DNA from: Parasphingopyxis marina
Lineage (GTDB): Bacteria > Pseudomonadota > Alphaproteobacteria > Sphingomonadales > Sphingomonadaceae
Reading direction: 5' to 3'
Assembly: GCF_014237875.1 (NCBI RefSeq)
Contig: NZ_JACJVJ010000002.1
Coordinates: forward strand, 310,001-374,000
Length of the DNA stretch: 64,000 bases
The notes beneath the pieces were generated by a model. The model worked only from the letters and a program-made list of their open reading frames with translations, was not told the DNA's origin and searched no databases. This document shows positions 56,301-62,934 of this stretch, one piece after another. Position numbers and translations under genes: made by a program. How positions within the stretch are numbered: the first letter of the stretch is position 1; every line of letters begins with the position of its first letter.

Positions 56301-58587
56301 CACCGGCAATGTCGATATCGTTGCGGGCCAGGATATCGTGCTCGGCGATGTCAGCGTGCCGGGCAGCGACATCATCCTGTCGGCGACTGATTACGCCTAT
56401 CTCGGCGGCACATCGGGCGCCGCCAATATCGCGATCGACGCCACGACCATCGAGATCGGCGGTATCTCTGCCGGCAATGCGATCGACCTGTTTGCCAGCA
56501 GCGATGTCTTTGGCGGTGCGGCAAGTGCGGGCGGCGATATCACCATCGATGGCCCGGCAGGCGTCGACCTGTTTGCGCTGGATGCGGGCAACACGATCAA
56601 CGTCCAGGCGAGCGGCGGGGCGGCGCGTGTCGATACCGCGAACAGCGGCGGCGACACGACGATCGTCGGCCAGCAGGTCGCGCTCAACAACGGCGCCATC
56701 GGCGGCAACCTGACCCTGACGGCGACCGACGGCGATATCGACGGCAACGGCACCATTGTCGTGGGCGGCGCCATCGATCTCGACGCGAGCGGCGCCATCG
56801 GCTTCGGCTCGCTCGAAGCTCAGGGCGGCGATTTCACCGCCGATGCCGGCGACGACATCGCCTTTACCAGCGCCACCGCCTCGAACGACATCCTCTTCGA
56901 CGGTGCGTCGATCACCGGCGGCACGATGGATGCCGGCGGCATGGTCGATGCGCGCGGCGCGGGCGGCATCGTCCTCGATATTCTCGCTGCCGGCGGCGAT
57001 GCCGAATTGCGGTCCGACACCGGCGCGGTGGTCGTGACGACGGATATCACGGTCGCCGGCCAGGTTCTCGCCAGCGGCGGCGCCGTTTCGCTCAATTCTC
57101 TCGGCGATCTCACCGTGTCCGATGCACGCGCGACCAATGGCGATGTCGATATCGTCACCGTCGGCGATCTGTTCGTCGGCTCTTCGCAGTCGATCGGCGA
57201 TATCAACCTCACCAGCACGGGCGGCGCCGTGACCGTAGGCTCGCTCGAAGCGGGCGTCGCCACCGTCATGCAGGCGGGCGGGCAACCGCAGCCGGGCAAT
57301 CTCGTTCCGCTCGGCACGGTCGTCGGTTCGCCCGGCCCCGGCGACATCACGATCACGGCGGCGACCGATGCGGTCATCCTCGACGACGTCTTCGCACCGA
57401 ACCTGTTGCTGATCGATGCCGGCGGCCTGATCGACATCCAGGCGCTGGCCTATGCCCTGTCGATCAACACCAGCAGCGCCGATATGGATATCACGCGCGG
57501 CGGCCAGCTCGGCACGTCGGATTATACGCAGGACATATTCATCGAGAGCAACGGCACCAACCAGATGGTGCTCGGCGGACCGGCGGCAACCGGAGTGTTC
57601 AGCCTCGACAATGACGAGTTCGCGCTGATCTTCTCGGGCGGAGACCTGACCTTGTTCGCGGTCGATACCGGATCGGCTGCGCCCTCGATGATCGTGCGCG
57701 GGCTGACCGCGTTCGTCGCCAGTGGCGCGGGCGGCCCGCAGGACGGCAATATCGGCATGACCGGCACCCTGCTGCTCGCCAGCGAAGGCCAGCTGCGCGT
57801 CAATGGCGAACTGTCGCTTGCCGATGCGACGTCCACCAATGTGCTCGCCCTGCTTTCCGACACGGGCATCCGCGTCGATGCCTCGACCGCCAATATCTCG
57901 GTGCTCAACGACGATGGCGGCCTGGGCGGCCTGCTGACGCTCACCGCGCCCTCCGTTGTCGTCGCGACCGACGCGGCCGTCGCCGACATCGCCGGTGCGA
58001 CGGCCAGCGCCATCGATTTGCGCCTCGCCAACAGCGACGGCATCAATCGCGACGACGGATTCATCCAGGCGGGCGGCATGGTGATCACCGCTGCGACCGG
58101 CGCGTTCATCCAGAACAGCGTGCCGGGAACAGACTTCGCGGACCGCCGCGGCTTCGTGGTCGGCGATGGCGGTATCGCGATCAACGCGGCGCAAGGCGCC
58201 AATCTCGCCATTGTCGTCAACGGCGTGCAGCGCGGCACGAGCGGCACCATCACCGGCATCGACCTGATCCCTGCAACCGCGATCGCCGGGGCCTTCGACC
58301 CGACCTCCACGATCAACGGCTGCCTGATCGTCAATCCGGCAAGCTGCGGTCTCGTCCCGACGCCCACCACGCCCGATCCGCGTTTCGACGTTCCCGTACA
58401 GGATCTGATCGAAGAGGATGTCGAGGAGAAGGACGAGGACGGCCTGGAGGGCATGCCGGTCAGCCCGCTGATCGAAACCGTGGAGATCTTCCCGAACCGC
58501 GAAGGCCCGATCATCGACGATCCGGTGACCGGCGCAGGCAATGACGACCTTTGGCTGCAGACATCGGCAGGCGGTGACCAGGACTAG
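50368..58587 (+). CDS. Giant TpsA exoprotein (filamentous haemagglutinin-type)
   Basis: A 2739-residue secreted beta-helix protein. Signal peptide about 1-33 (SCAATVLVAALATQPVLA). The TPS secretion domain spans about 60-330; its haemagglutinin motif reads WFYTPGGFVIGPRGSFDVG near 163-181, with TPGG in place of the usual NPNG. From about 500 to 1440 rungs of the type (G/A)GT(V/A)x(F/L)N recur; between about 985 and 1440 they carry Gly/Asp-rich inserts. About 1440-2600 is regular beta-helix without inserts. Two Cys pairs occur (EGNACLG region; NGCLIVNPASC near 2650), then an acidic tail (DLIEEDVEEKDEDGLEG). No toxin domain is visible, so it looks like an adhesin or surface coat, not a CDI effector. 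Its partner is the TpsB upstream. Confidence 0.93.
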   Translation: MTGKPARRTKSLFRCSCAATVLVAALATQPVLAQPVPGMIVENIPHIPGNMIVANQPQAPAGSGGIPQPHSIPVSSAPSFTLGSGTYTPGATTDIVTVTSSEAIIDWNLNGALNPAGEAFFLQDGERLAFNGGSHQTVLNRINHISGSPVIRIDGDIVGSPALWFYTPGGFVIGPRGSFDVGSLVLTSLPIDTDGDTTLFGPGGEIRFGQASIAGSSIVIEENRGLPSPNIDASNNGSYVALVAPRIEQHGVVNVNGSVAYVAAEQADIMINNGLFDINVTVGTTDANGVVHTGFTIGPASSPTPAQDGEPGEEPIPANPDAQAIYFVAVPKNDAITMLVRGDIGYDAAASADIQNGNIILSSGYNVSVGGTDEAPIPVVASSPVNEIPVNIALGSVEFTSDMTVFASGTIDALGANTNSIRSNYDLTLIAGQQIDFGGTNGGRVDVDGNVTLRAGTATQGGIINVGIDTGYVGSETRGEIAIGGNFTVDVGAYGTQGIGISGQDAQGGTLTINVLDGGILSVGGTAIFLADAIAGEGSDTAGTARAGTVTLNLDGANSEGEASLIDVGGLVLGASAQGQANHTIFNPPAEGGDSFGGTVTLNVTGGTIDAGFIGLFADAFAAPGTNGSPVSNDATAGTVNATFSAGSHDIGDFTMSALAGHGDAIDASGTPTDGLANGGTINLLVTGPTLVSVGDTVFMDASTDGVTTGANAANIVVDIANGASLDTDRLAIRATARDGNEVVINQAGNATITVDGTDSVLNTNSIDVYAYSRTSYGGTGTGGDKQGGNVAIYAQNGGAIYGGFIGVSVDAAAANDAGGIAQGGSILISVDTNSVIDFGSGLNGFAFLSADGRGNSIPGANGGPTGFGGNIEFRIDGGFLGFGRVFADADGAINFDGEGGGTFPEGIGGSAVGGTFTLNILGGTFDANLLDVSADGFGGRGGAIRDIVQNGEIVALSGFGRPRPGLVTAFGLAPSALPPDPAADGGTGMGGTVVFNLNGGNATVTNLTVSADGFGGDGSYGSVGVSGSGSGGAGIGGTATFNAITGTLTVTNQLTVAANGTGGDGGFGRGVDGGHAGDGTGGTATFNFDGTSTISAGTVLVQADGAGGDAADSDQGFGGEPAGRGGDGGTGTGGTAIFNNTAGTISFTSLTVQALGTGSDGADSRASSPGIADDFGGNGGDGIGGIATINLNQPDLSTPDYTVSANATGGTGGQGITGGNGGNATAGTATINVNNVAADLNSSTITAVATGGDGGTPNAITGNGGSGGTATGGTARLEVIGANGDVDISGGGFVIDSSGYGGDGTNGYYQFGGGIDGGDGGDGGSGTGGVSEIIARTGGTITIGTSSAFYFSSTGVGGDGGSGANSYDSASGDGGDGGSGTGGTARFLAQGGEITTNDVNILVTGSAGAAGSGGVYGAFGTNGFDGTEGTGTGGTGIVEVQEGSPGIITMGAVLIQADGLDSIGAVSPYAYGGTVIIADTSTDPLGLISFDSLDISANVVPGTPGSGVFISSNSGAISVTNDATISAGDNVEFAFEDDGQFVVGGALSVSSLSSILVSHTNRTPGVDSISVNGDADFAAGGDFNAMAGSRIVSDTTQISVRAEGNASADNLQAFGFIDFSAGMDALINDAAVVGPPITVNIGLTSIVVSGINIEAGSDNDPTFERFDPNYSATITGDVTSTGVITVSSGGSALFMAGSNTIADDRLTVRTGDDIVIGAGATVAASANPFVAPNPASPFTDLTNLSLLAGDIGTAGQLLSPALTPIASIVSAGTIDSNNSAVIMTAQAIDGVGGAIMGSSLSVDINNAPPNGVAQSDDNGLLRAACVEGNACLGSLFADNIVAIGQTGVPIALILDGGAVAANDVLITTRSGMIIGIDGVASSFSASNQMLIESQEGDIDLRDAALDSGTLQIVAAGSLLGTGSITSAGDVGITVGGDLFAASIDAGGELTQAADIGGPLEGQYVVPGTINVGFLSVGTGNVDIVAGQDIVLGDVSVPGSDIILSATDYAYLGGTSGAANIAIDATTIEIGGISAGNAIDLFASSDVFGGAASAGGDITIDGPAGVDLFALDAGNTINVQASGGAARVDTANSGGDTTIVGQQVALNNGAIGGNLTLTATDGDIDGNGTIVVGGAIDLDASGAIGFGSLEAQGGDFTADAGDDIAFTSATASNDILFDGASITGGTMDAGGMVDARGAGGIVLDILAAGGDAELRSDTGAVVVTTDITVAGQVLASGGAVSLNSLGDLTVSDARATNGDVDIVTVGDLFVGSSQSIGDINLTSTGGAVTVGSLEAGVATVMQAGGQPQPGNLVPLGTVVGSPGPGDITITAATDAVILDDVFAPNLLLIDAGGLIDIQALAYALSINTSSADMDITRGGQLGTSDYTQDIFIESNGTNQMVLGGPAATGVFSLDNDEFALIFSGGDLTLFAVDTGSAAPSMIVRGLTAFVASGAGGPQDGNIGMTGTLLLASEGQLRVNGELSLADATSTNVLALLSDTGIRVDASTANISVLNDDGGLGGLLTLTAPSVVVATDAAVADIAGATASAIDLRLANSDGINRDDGFIQAGGMVITAATGAFIQNSVPGTDFADRRGFVVGDGGIAINAAQGANLAIVVNGVQRGTSGTITGIDLIPATAIAGAFDPTSTINGCLIVNPASCGLVPTPTTPDPRFDVPVQDLIEEDVEEKDEDGLEGMPVSPLIETVEIFPNREGPIIDDPVTGAGNDDLWLQTSAGGDQD
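53320..54690 (+). repeat. Gly-rich beta-rung repeats inside tpsA
   Basis: About ten degenerate units of 40-55 codons, each with a strand pair ending GGTATFN (variants GGTVVFN, GGTAIFN, GGTARFL) and a spacer rich in GGDGG, GGSGTGG or GGNGG. At DNA level the trinucleotide GGC dominates. The units differ enough to argue for old duplication with selection on the pattern rather than recent slippage. Confidence 0.8.
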
Positions 58588-58663
58588 GCCCACCGCCGTC
58601 CCGGCGCGCATTTGCACGCGAAAGATTTGACGTGACGCGCTGCGCCCGTCATCCGTCGCGATC

Positions 58664-60136
58664 ATGACCGAGACGCGCCCCGCCCCGCTGACGCTTTTCA
58701 ACAGCCTCACCCGGCAAGCGGAGGCGTTCGCGCCCGCCCATCCGGGCGAAGCCCGCGTCTATAGCTGCGGGCCGACCGTCTATAATTTCCAGCATATCGG
58801 CAATATGCGCGCCTATATCTTCGCCGACACGCTGGGCCGCACGCTAAGCTGGAAAGGCTACAAGCTCACCCATGTCATCAACATCACCGATGTCGGCCAT
58901 CTGACGTCGGACGCCGATGCCGGCGACGACAAGATGGAGAAAGCGGCGAGCGAGGCCGGCAAGTCAGCTTGGGACATCGCGAAATTCTACACGCAAGCCT
59001 ATTGGGCGGACGTCGAGCGGCTCAATATCCGCCAGCCCGCAAAATGGTCGATCGCCACCGACCATATCGAGGCGATGATCGATTTCGCGAAAAGCATCGC
59101 CGACAAGCATTGCTACCAGCTCGATAGCGGCCTCTATTTCGATACCGCGACCGTCCCGGATTATGGCAGCCTTGCGCGCGCCGCGACCGACGCCAATGAT
59201 TCCGGGAGCGAAAGCCGGATCGACCCGGTCGAGGGCAAGCGCCACGCCACCGATTTCGCAATCTGGCGCAAGACGCCCGAAGGCGAGACGCGGCAGATGG
59301 AATGGGATTCACCCTGGGGCAAGGGCGCGCCGGGCTGGCATCTCGAATGCTCGGTGATGAGCAAGATGTATCTCGGCGAGCATTTCGATATCCACACCGG
59401 GGGCATCGACCATCGCGAGATCCACCACCCCAACGAGATCGCGCAGAACCAGGCGCATAGCTGCTCTGCCGATACCGGCGCGAGCATCTGGATGCACAAT
59501 AATTTCCTCGTCGATCGCGCCAGGGACGGCAACGCGGCCAAGATGAGCAAGTCGGCGGGCGAGTTCCTGACGCTGCAACTGCTGGTCGACAAGGGCGTCC
59601 ACCCCCTCGCCTATCGCCTGATGTGCCTGCAGGCCCATTATCGCAGCGAGCTGGAATTCAGCTGGGACAATCTGCTCGCGGCGCTCACCCGGCTCAAACG
59701 CCTCGTCATGGCGATCGAGCCGCTTCGCGAGAATGGCGACGCCGCCGAACCCGACCATCCCCGCCTCCTCGAATTGCTGGCCGCGTTCGACGAGGCCGTG
59801 TCGGACGATCTCAATACGCCCAAGGCGCTGACCACGCTCGACGAGGTGCTGGCCCAGAAAAAGATCGACAGCTCGCAGCGCCTGGCGGCGATCGCGGCGA
59901 TGGACGAAGTGCTCGGGCTGCAACTCGGCTCGCTGGTCCGCGCAGACCTGCGCGTCCGCCCGGCCGCCGCAACTATCTCCGCGGAAGAAATCGAACGCCA
60001 TCTCGATCTTCGCCAACAGGCCAAGAGGGACAAGAATTTCCCGGCCGCCGATGCGATCCGCGACATGCTCACCGAACAGGGCGTGGAGATCATGGACGGC
60101 GATCCGCTGCGCTGGGAATGGAGGATCGGGGCATGA
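58664..60136 (+). CDS. cysS: Cysteine--tRNA ligase
   Basis: A 490-residue class I synthetase. Zinc ligand C35 and signature YSCGPTVYNFQHIGNMR with the HIGH equivalent HIGN at 44-47; further zinc ligands in LECSVMS and GGIDHREIHHPNE; KMSKS at 293-297. Length is normal. It starts 76 bases after the tpsA stop with no evident terminator between them, and its stop overlaps the next gene's ATG (ATGA). Confidence 0.98.
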   Translation: MTETRPAPLTLFNSLTRQAEAFAPAHPGEARVYSCGPTVYNFQHIGNMRAYIFADTLGRTLSWKGYKLTHVINITDVGHLTSDADAGDDKMEKAASEAGKSAWDIAKFYTQAYWADVERLNIRQPAKWSIATDHIEAMIDFAKSIADKHCYQLDSGLYFDTATVPDYGSLARAATDANDSGSESRIDPVEGKRHATDFAIWRKTPEGETRQMEWDSPWGKGAPGWHLECSVMSKMYLGEHFDIHTGGIDHREIHHPNEIAQNQAHSCSADTGASIWMHNNFLVDRARDGNAAKMSKSAGEFLTLQLLVDKGVHPLAYRLMCLQAHYRSELEFSWDNLLAALTRLKRLVMAIEPLRENGDAAEPDHPRLLELLAAFDEAVSDDLNTPKALTTLDEVLAQKKIDSSQRLAAIAAMDEVLGLQLGSLVRADLRVRPAAATISAEEIERHLDLRQQAKRDKNFPAADAIRDMLTEQGVEIMDGDPLRWEWRIGA

Positions 60137-61083
60137 CCACGCCGATCAAGGCCGCATTGTCCGGGCTGGTCCGCCCCCTGATCGAAGACAAGATCCAGGG
60201 GCTCGATGTGCATTGGTGGATGTCGCCGGAAGAGGCCGTCGAAGCCGCCAAAGACGCCGAAATCGGCTGGTTCGACATGTACGACAAGGACGCGATGGCG
60301 ACCGCGATTCGCGCCGGCGAAGGGCTGAAATGGCTCAACACCATCTATGCCGGGCTCGATCACCTGCCGCTCGATACCGTCGTCGAACGCGGGATGGCCT
60401 TGACCAACGGCGTCGGCATCAACGCGATTCCCGTCGCCGAATATGCGGTTGCCGGAATGCTGCTGCTCGCGAAACGGCTCGACGAGATCGTCCGCGCGCA
60501 TGATCGCCACGAATGGCCCGGCGATTCCCCGGGCAAGGCGGAGTTATACGGGTCCAAGGTGCTGATCATCGGCTATGGCGCGATCGGCCAGAGGATCGCG
60601 CAAATGCTTTCCGGCTTTGAGGCGGAGGTCACCGCCGTGCGCCGCTCGCCCGATGAAAGCCCGAATGTGCTGGGGCCGGACGAATGGCAATCGCGGCTCA
60701 GCGAATTCGACTGGGTCGTTATCGCTGCGCCCGCCACCGGCGAAACCCGGCACCTGATCGGCGCCGAGGAACTCGCCGCGATGAAGCCGACCGCCAATCT
60801 CGTGAATATCGCGCGCGGTTCGCTGATCGATCAGGGCGCGCTCAGGGATGCGCTCGAAAAGCGCAGCATCATGGGCGCGTTCCTCGATCCCACCGATCCC
60901 GAACCGCTCCCGGCCGACGATCCGCTCTGGGATGCGCCCAATTGCCTGATCACCATGCACATGTCGGGGCGTTCGCAGACCTTGATGTTCCAGCGCGGCG
61001 TGCGCCGGTTTCTCGACAATCTGGAACGCTACAAGGCCGGCGAACCGCTGATCGGCGTCGCCGACCCGGCACTCGGCTATTGA
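60133..61083 (+). CDS. D-2-hydroxyacid dehydrogenase family protein
   Basis: A 316-residue NAD(P)-dependent dehydrogenase; ATG at 60133 overlaps the cysS stop. NAD loop VLIIGYGAIGQRIAQMLSG (binding GxGxxG), catalytic Arg in NLVNIARGSLIDQ, Glu in DPEPLP, His in CLITMHMSGRS. The partial conversion of the usual DVFxxEP to DPTDPEP is unusual but keeps the catalytic Glu. The substrate (glycerate, hydroxypyruvate, glyoxylate or another 2-ketoacid) cannot be read from sequence. Confidence 0.9.
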   Translation: MTTPIKAALSGLVRPLIEDKIQGLDVHWWMSPEEAVEAAKDAEIGWFDMYDKDAMATAIRAGEGLKWLNTIYAGLDHLPLDTVVERGMALTNGVGINAIPVAEYAVAGMLLLAKRLDEIVRAHDRHEWPGDSPGKAELYGSKVLIIGYGAIGQRIAQMLSGFEAEVTAVRRSPDESPNVLGPDEWQSRLSEFDWVVIAAPATGETRHLIGAEELAAMKPTANLVNIARGSLIDQGALRDALEKRSIMGAFLDPTDPEPLPADDPLWDAPNCLITMHMSGRSQTLMFQRGVRRFLDNLERYKAGEPLIGVADPALGY

Positions 61084-61100
61084 GGCGTGACGTGAGGCAT

Positions 61101-61142
61101 TTCCCTGTGTAACGTCCCGAAATTCGGGCGCGAGACAGGGGA
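61101..61142 (+). promoter_or_regulatory. Nested stem enclosing the Shine-Dalgarno of the acetolactate synthase gene
   Basis: TTCCCTGT (61101-61108) pairs with ACAGGGGA (61135-61142; one T-G wobble) and encloses a second dyad CCCGAA-A-TTCGGG (61116-61128). The outer 3' arm contains AGGGG, the only Shine-Dalgarno-like sequence ahead of the ATG at 61151. As RNA it could block translation; as DNA the inner dyad could be an operator. Confidence 0.45.
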
Positions 61143-61150
61143 TTAGCACT

Positions 61151-62800
61151 ATGACGAAAGCTTCGGATCTCTTCATCCAGTGCCTGGAAGAGGAGGGTGT
61201 CGAATATGTCTTCGGCGTACCCGGCGAAGAAAATCTCGATTTCCTCGACAGCCTCTCCCGCTCGAAGATCAAGCTTATCCTGACGCGGCACGAACAGGGC
61301 GCGGGCTTCATGGCCGCGACCTATGGCCGCCACACGGGCAAGACCGGCGTCTGCCTCGCCACATTGGGCCCCGGCGCGACCAATTTCGTGACTGCCGCCG
61401 CCTATGCCCAGCTCGGCGGCATGCCGATGATGATGATCACCGGCCAGAAACCGATCAAGAGTTCGAAACAGGGCCGGTTCCAGATCCTCGACGTCGTCGA
61501 CATGATGGGGCCGATCACCAAATTCACCCACCAGCTTGCCTCGGGCGACAATATCCCCTCGCGCATCCGTGAAGCCTTCCGGCTGGCCGAGGAAGAAAAG
61601 CCCGGCGCGGTCCATCTGGAACTGCCCGAAGATATCGCCGACGAGGAAACCGATTCGACGCCGATCGCGCGCAGCATCTGCCGCCGCCCGGTGGCCGAAG
61701 CCAAGGCGATCAACGCCGCGCGCCGCAAGATCGAGGAAGCCAAATCGCCGGTATTGGTCATCGGCGGCGGCGCCAACCGCACGATGACGAGCCGGATGCT
61801 TACCCAGTTCGTGGAAAAGACGGGCATCCCCTTCGTCACCACCCAGCTCGGCAAGGGCGTGATCGACGAAACCAGCGACAAATATCTCGGCTGCGCGGCG
61901 CTATCGGCGGGCGATTATTGCCACCGCGCCATCGAATCGGCCGACCTGATCGTCAATATCGGCCATGATGTCATTGAAAAACCGCCCTTCTTCATGAAAC
62001 GCGGCGGCACCGAGGTGATCCATGTCTCGATGAACCGGGCCGAGGTCGATCCGGTCTATTTCCCGCAGATCGAGCTGATCGGCGATATCGCCAACGCGAT
62101 CTGGCAGATCAAGGAAGACATCCTTCCCCAAGGTCACTGGAATTTCGACAAGATGCTCAAGGCGCACGCCGCGGAAGTGGAACATACGGCCACGCTCGAC
62201 GACGATATGCGCTTCCCCATCTATCCGCCGCATCTCGTGAAGGCCGTGCGCGAAGCGATGCCGGCCGACGGCATCATCTGCCTGGACAATGGCGTCTACA
62301 AGATCTGGTTCGCGCGCAACTATAATGCCCGCCAGCCCAATACCGTGCTGCTGGACAATGCGCTGGCGACGATGGGCGCGGGCCTGCCCTCGGCGATGGG
62401 ATCGGCGATGGTCTATCCGGACCGCAAGGTGATGGCGATCTGCGGCGATGGCGGTTTCATGATGAACAGCCAGGAGATGGAGACGGCGGTTCGCCTCAAG
62501 CTCAACCTCACGGTGCTGATTCTGCGCGACGACAGCTATGGCATGATCCGCTGGAAACAGGCCAATATGGGGTTCGAGGATTACGGCCTCACCTTCGGCA
62601 ATCCCGATTTCGTGAAATATGCCGAAAGCTACGGTGCCCATGGGCATCGTGTCGAAAGCGCCGACCATCTCGAAGAGCTGCTCGTCACCTGCCGCGACAG
62701 CGAGGGCGTGCATCTGATCGACTGTCCGGTCGACTATTCGGACAATGACCGCATCCTCAATCACGAAATCAAGGAATTGAGCGCAAATTTAGCACTTTAG
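61151..62800 (+). CDS. Acetolactate synthase large-subunit-type ThDP enzyme
   Basis: A 549-residue thiamine-diphosphate enzyme. Catalytic Glu E48 in LTRHEQGAGFMA, the TLGPGATNFVTAAAYAQLGG segment, and the ThDP/Mg motif starting CGDGGFMMNSQEM at 431 and running to DDSYGMI. It resembles stand-alone AlsS-type enzymes more than anabolic IlvB: no small regulatory subunit gene follows. Acetolactate synthase is the best guess; related ThDP decarboxylases or ligases cannot be excluded. Monocistronic, with a structured leader. Confidence 0.87.
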   Translation: MTKASDLFIQCLEEEGVEYVFGVPGEENLDFLDSLSRSKIKLILTRHEQGAGFMAATYGRHTGKTGVCLATLGPGATNFVTAAAYAQLGGMPMMMITGQKPIKSSKQGRFQILDVVDMMGPITKFTHQLASGDNIPSRIREAFRLAEEEKPGAVHLELPEDIADEETDSTPIARSICRRPVAEAKAINAARRKIEEAKSPVLVIGGGANRTMTSRMLTQFVEKTGIPFVTTQLGKGVIDETSDKYLGCAALSAGDYCHRAIESADLIVNIGHDVIEKPPFFMKRGGTEVIHVSMNRAEVDPVYFPQIELIGDIANAIWQIKEDILPQGHWNFDKMLKAHAAEVEHTATLDDDMRFPIYPPHLVKAVREAMPADGIICLDNGVYKIWFARNYNARQPNTVLLDNALATMGAGLPSAMGSAMVYPDRKVMAICGDGGFMMNSQEMETAVRLKLNLTVLILRDDSYGMIRWKQANMGFEDYGLTFGNPDFVKYAESYGAHGHRVESADHLEELLVTCRDSEGVHLIDCPVDYSDNDRILNHEIKELSANLAL

Positions 62801-62864
62801 GCGGTTAAGCGGCGTGGTGAACGCTTGCAAGGCAGCGCCAGAACGAACATAAGTTGCGCAATAA

Positions 62865-62873
62865 AGGGGTCGC
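62865..62873 (+). promoter_or_regulatory. Leader motif AGGGGTCGC upstream of the multihaem cytochrome gene
   Basis: AGGGGTCGC followed by AAGAAAT, 62 bases before the ATG and downstream of CATAAG (62849-62854). It is the third copy of the element seen before the CHAT gene and tpsB. Confidence 0.35.
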
Positions 62874-62885
62874 AAGAAATTCGGG

Positions 62886-62902
62886 GGGCGCTTTAGGCGC
62901 CC
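62886..62902 (+). promoter_or_regulatory. Hairpin in the cytochrome leader
   Basis: GGGCGC-TTTAG-GCGCCC, a perfect 6-bp stem with a 5-base loop, 86 bases after the acetolactate synthase stop and 33 bases before the cytochrome ATG. It lacks a T tract (ATTATGG follows), so it is more likely a leader hairpin than a terminator, although it may serve as one. Confidence 0.4.
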
Positions 62903-62934
62903 ATTATGGTCGGCAACCGCGCCAGGGGAGATTT

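Noticed and set aside
50368-58587. TpsA as a contact-dependent inhibition toxin (CdiA)
   Set aside because: There is no pretoxin motif, no toxin-like C-terminal domain and no small immunity gene after it; cysS follows directly.
56098-58710. An 870-codon minus-strand frame opposite the end of tpsA
   Set aside because: Same composition artefact; it runs through the tpsA stop and into cysS with no recognisable domain.
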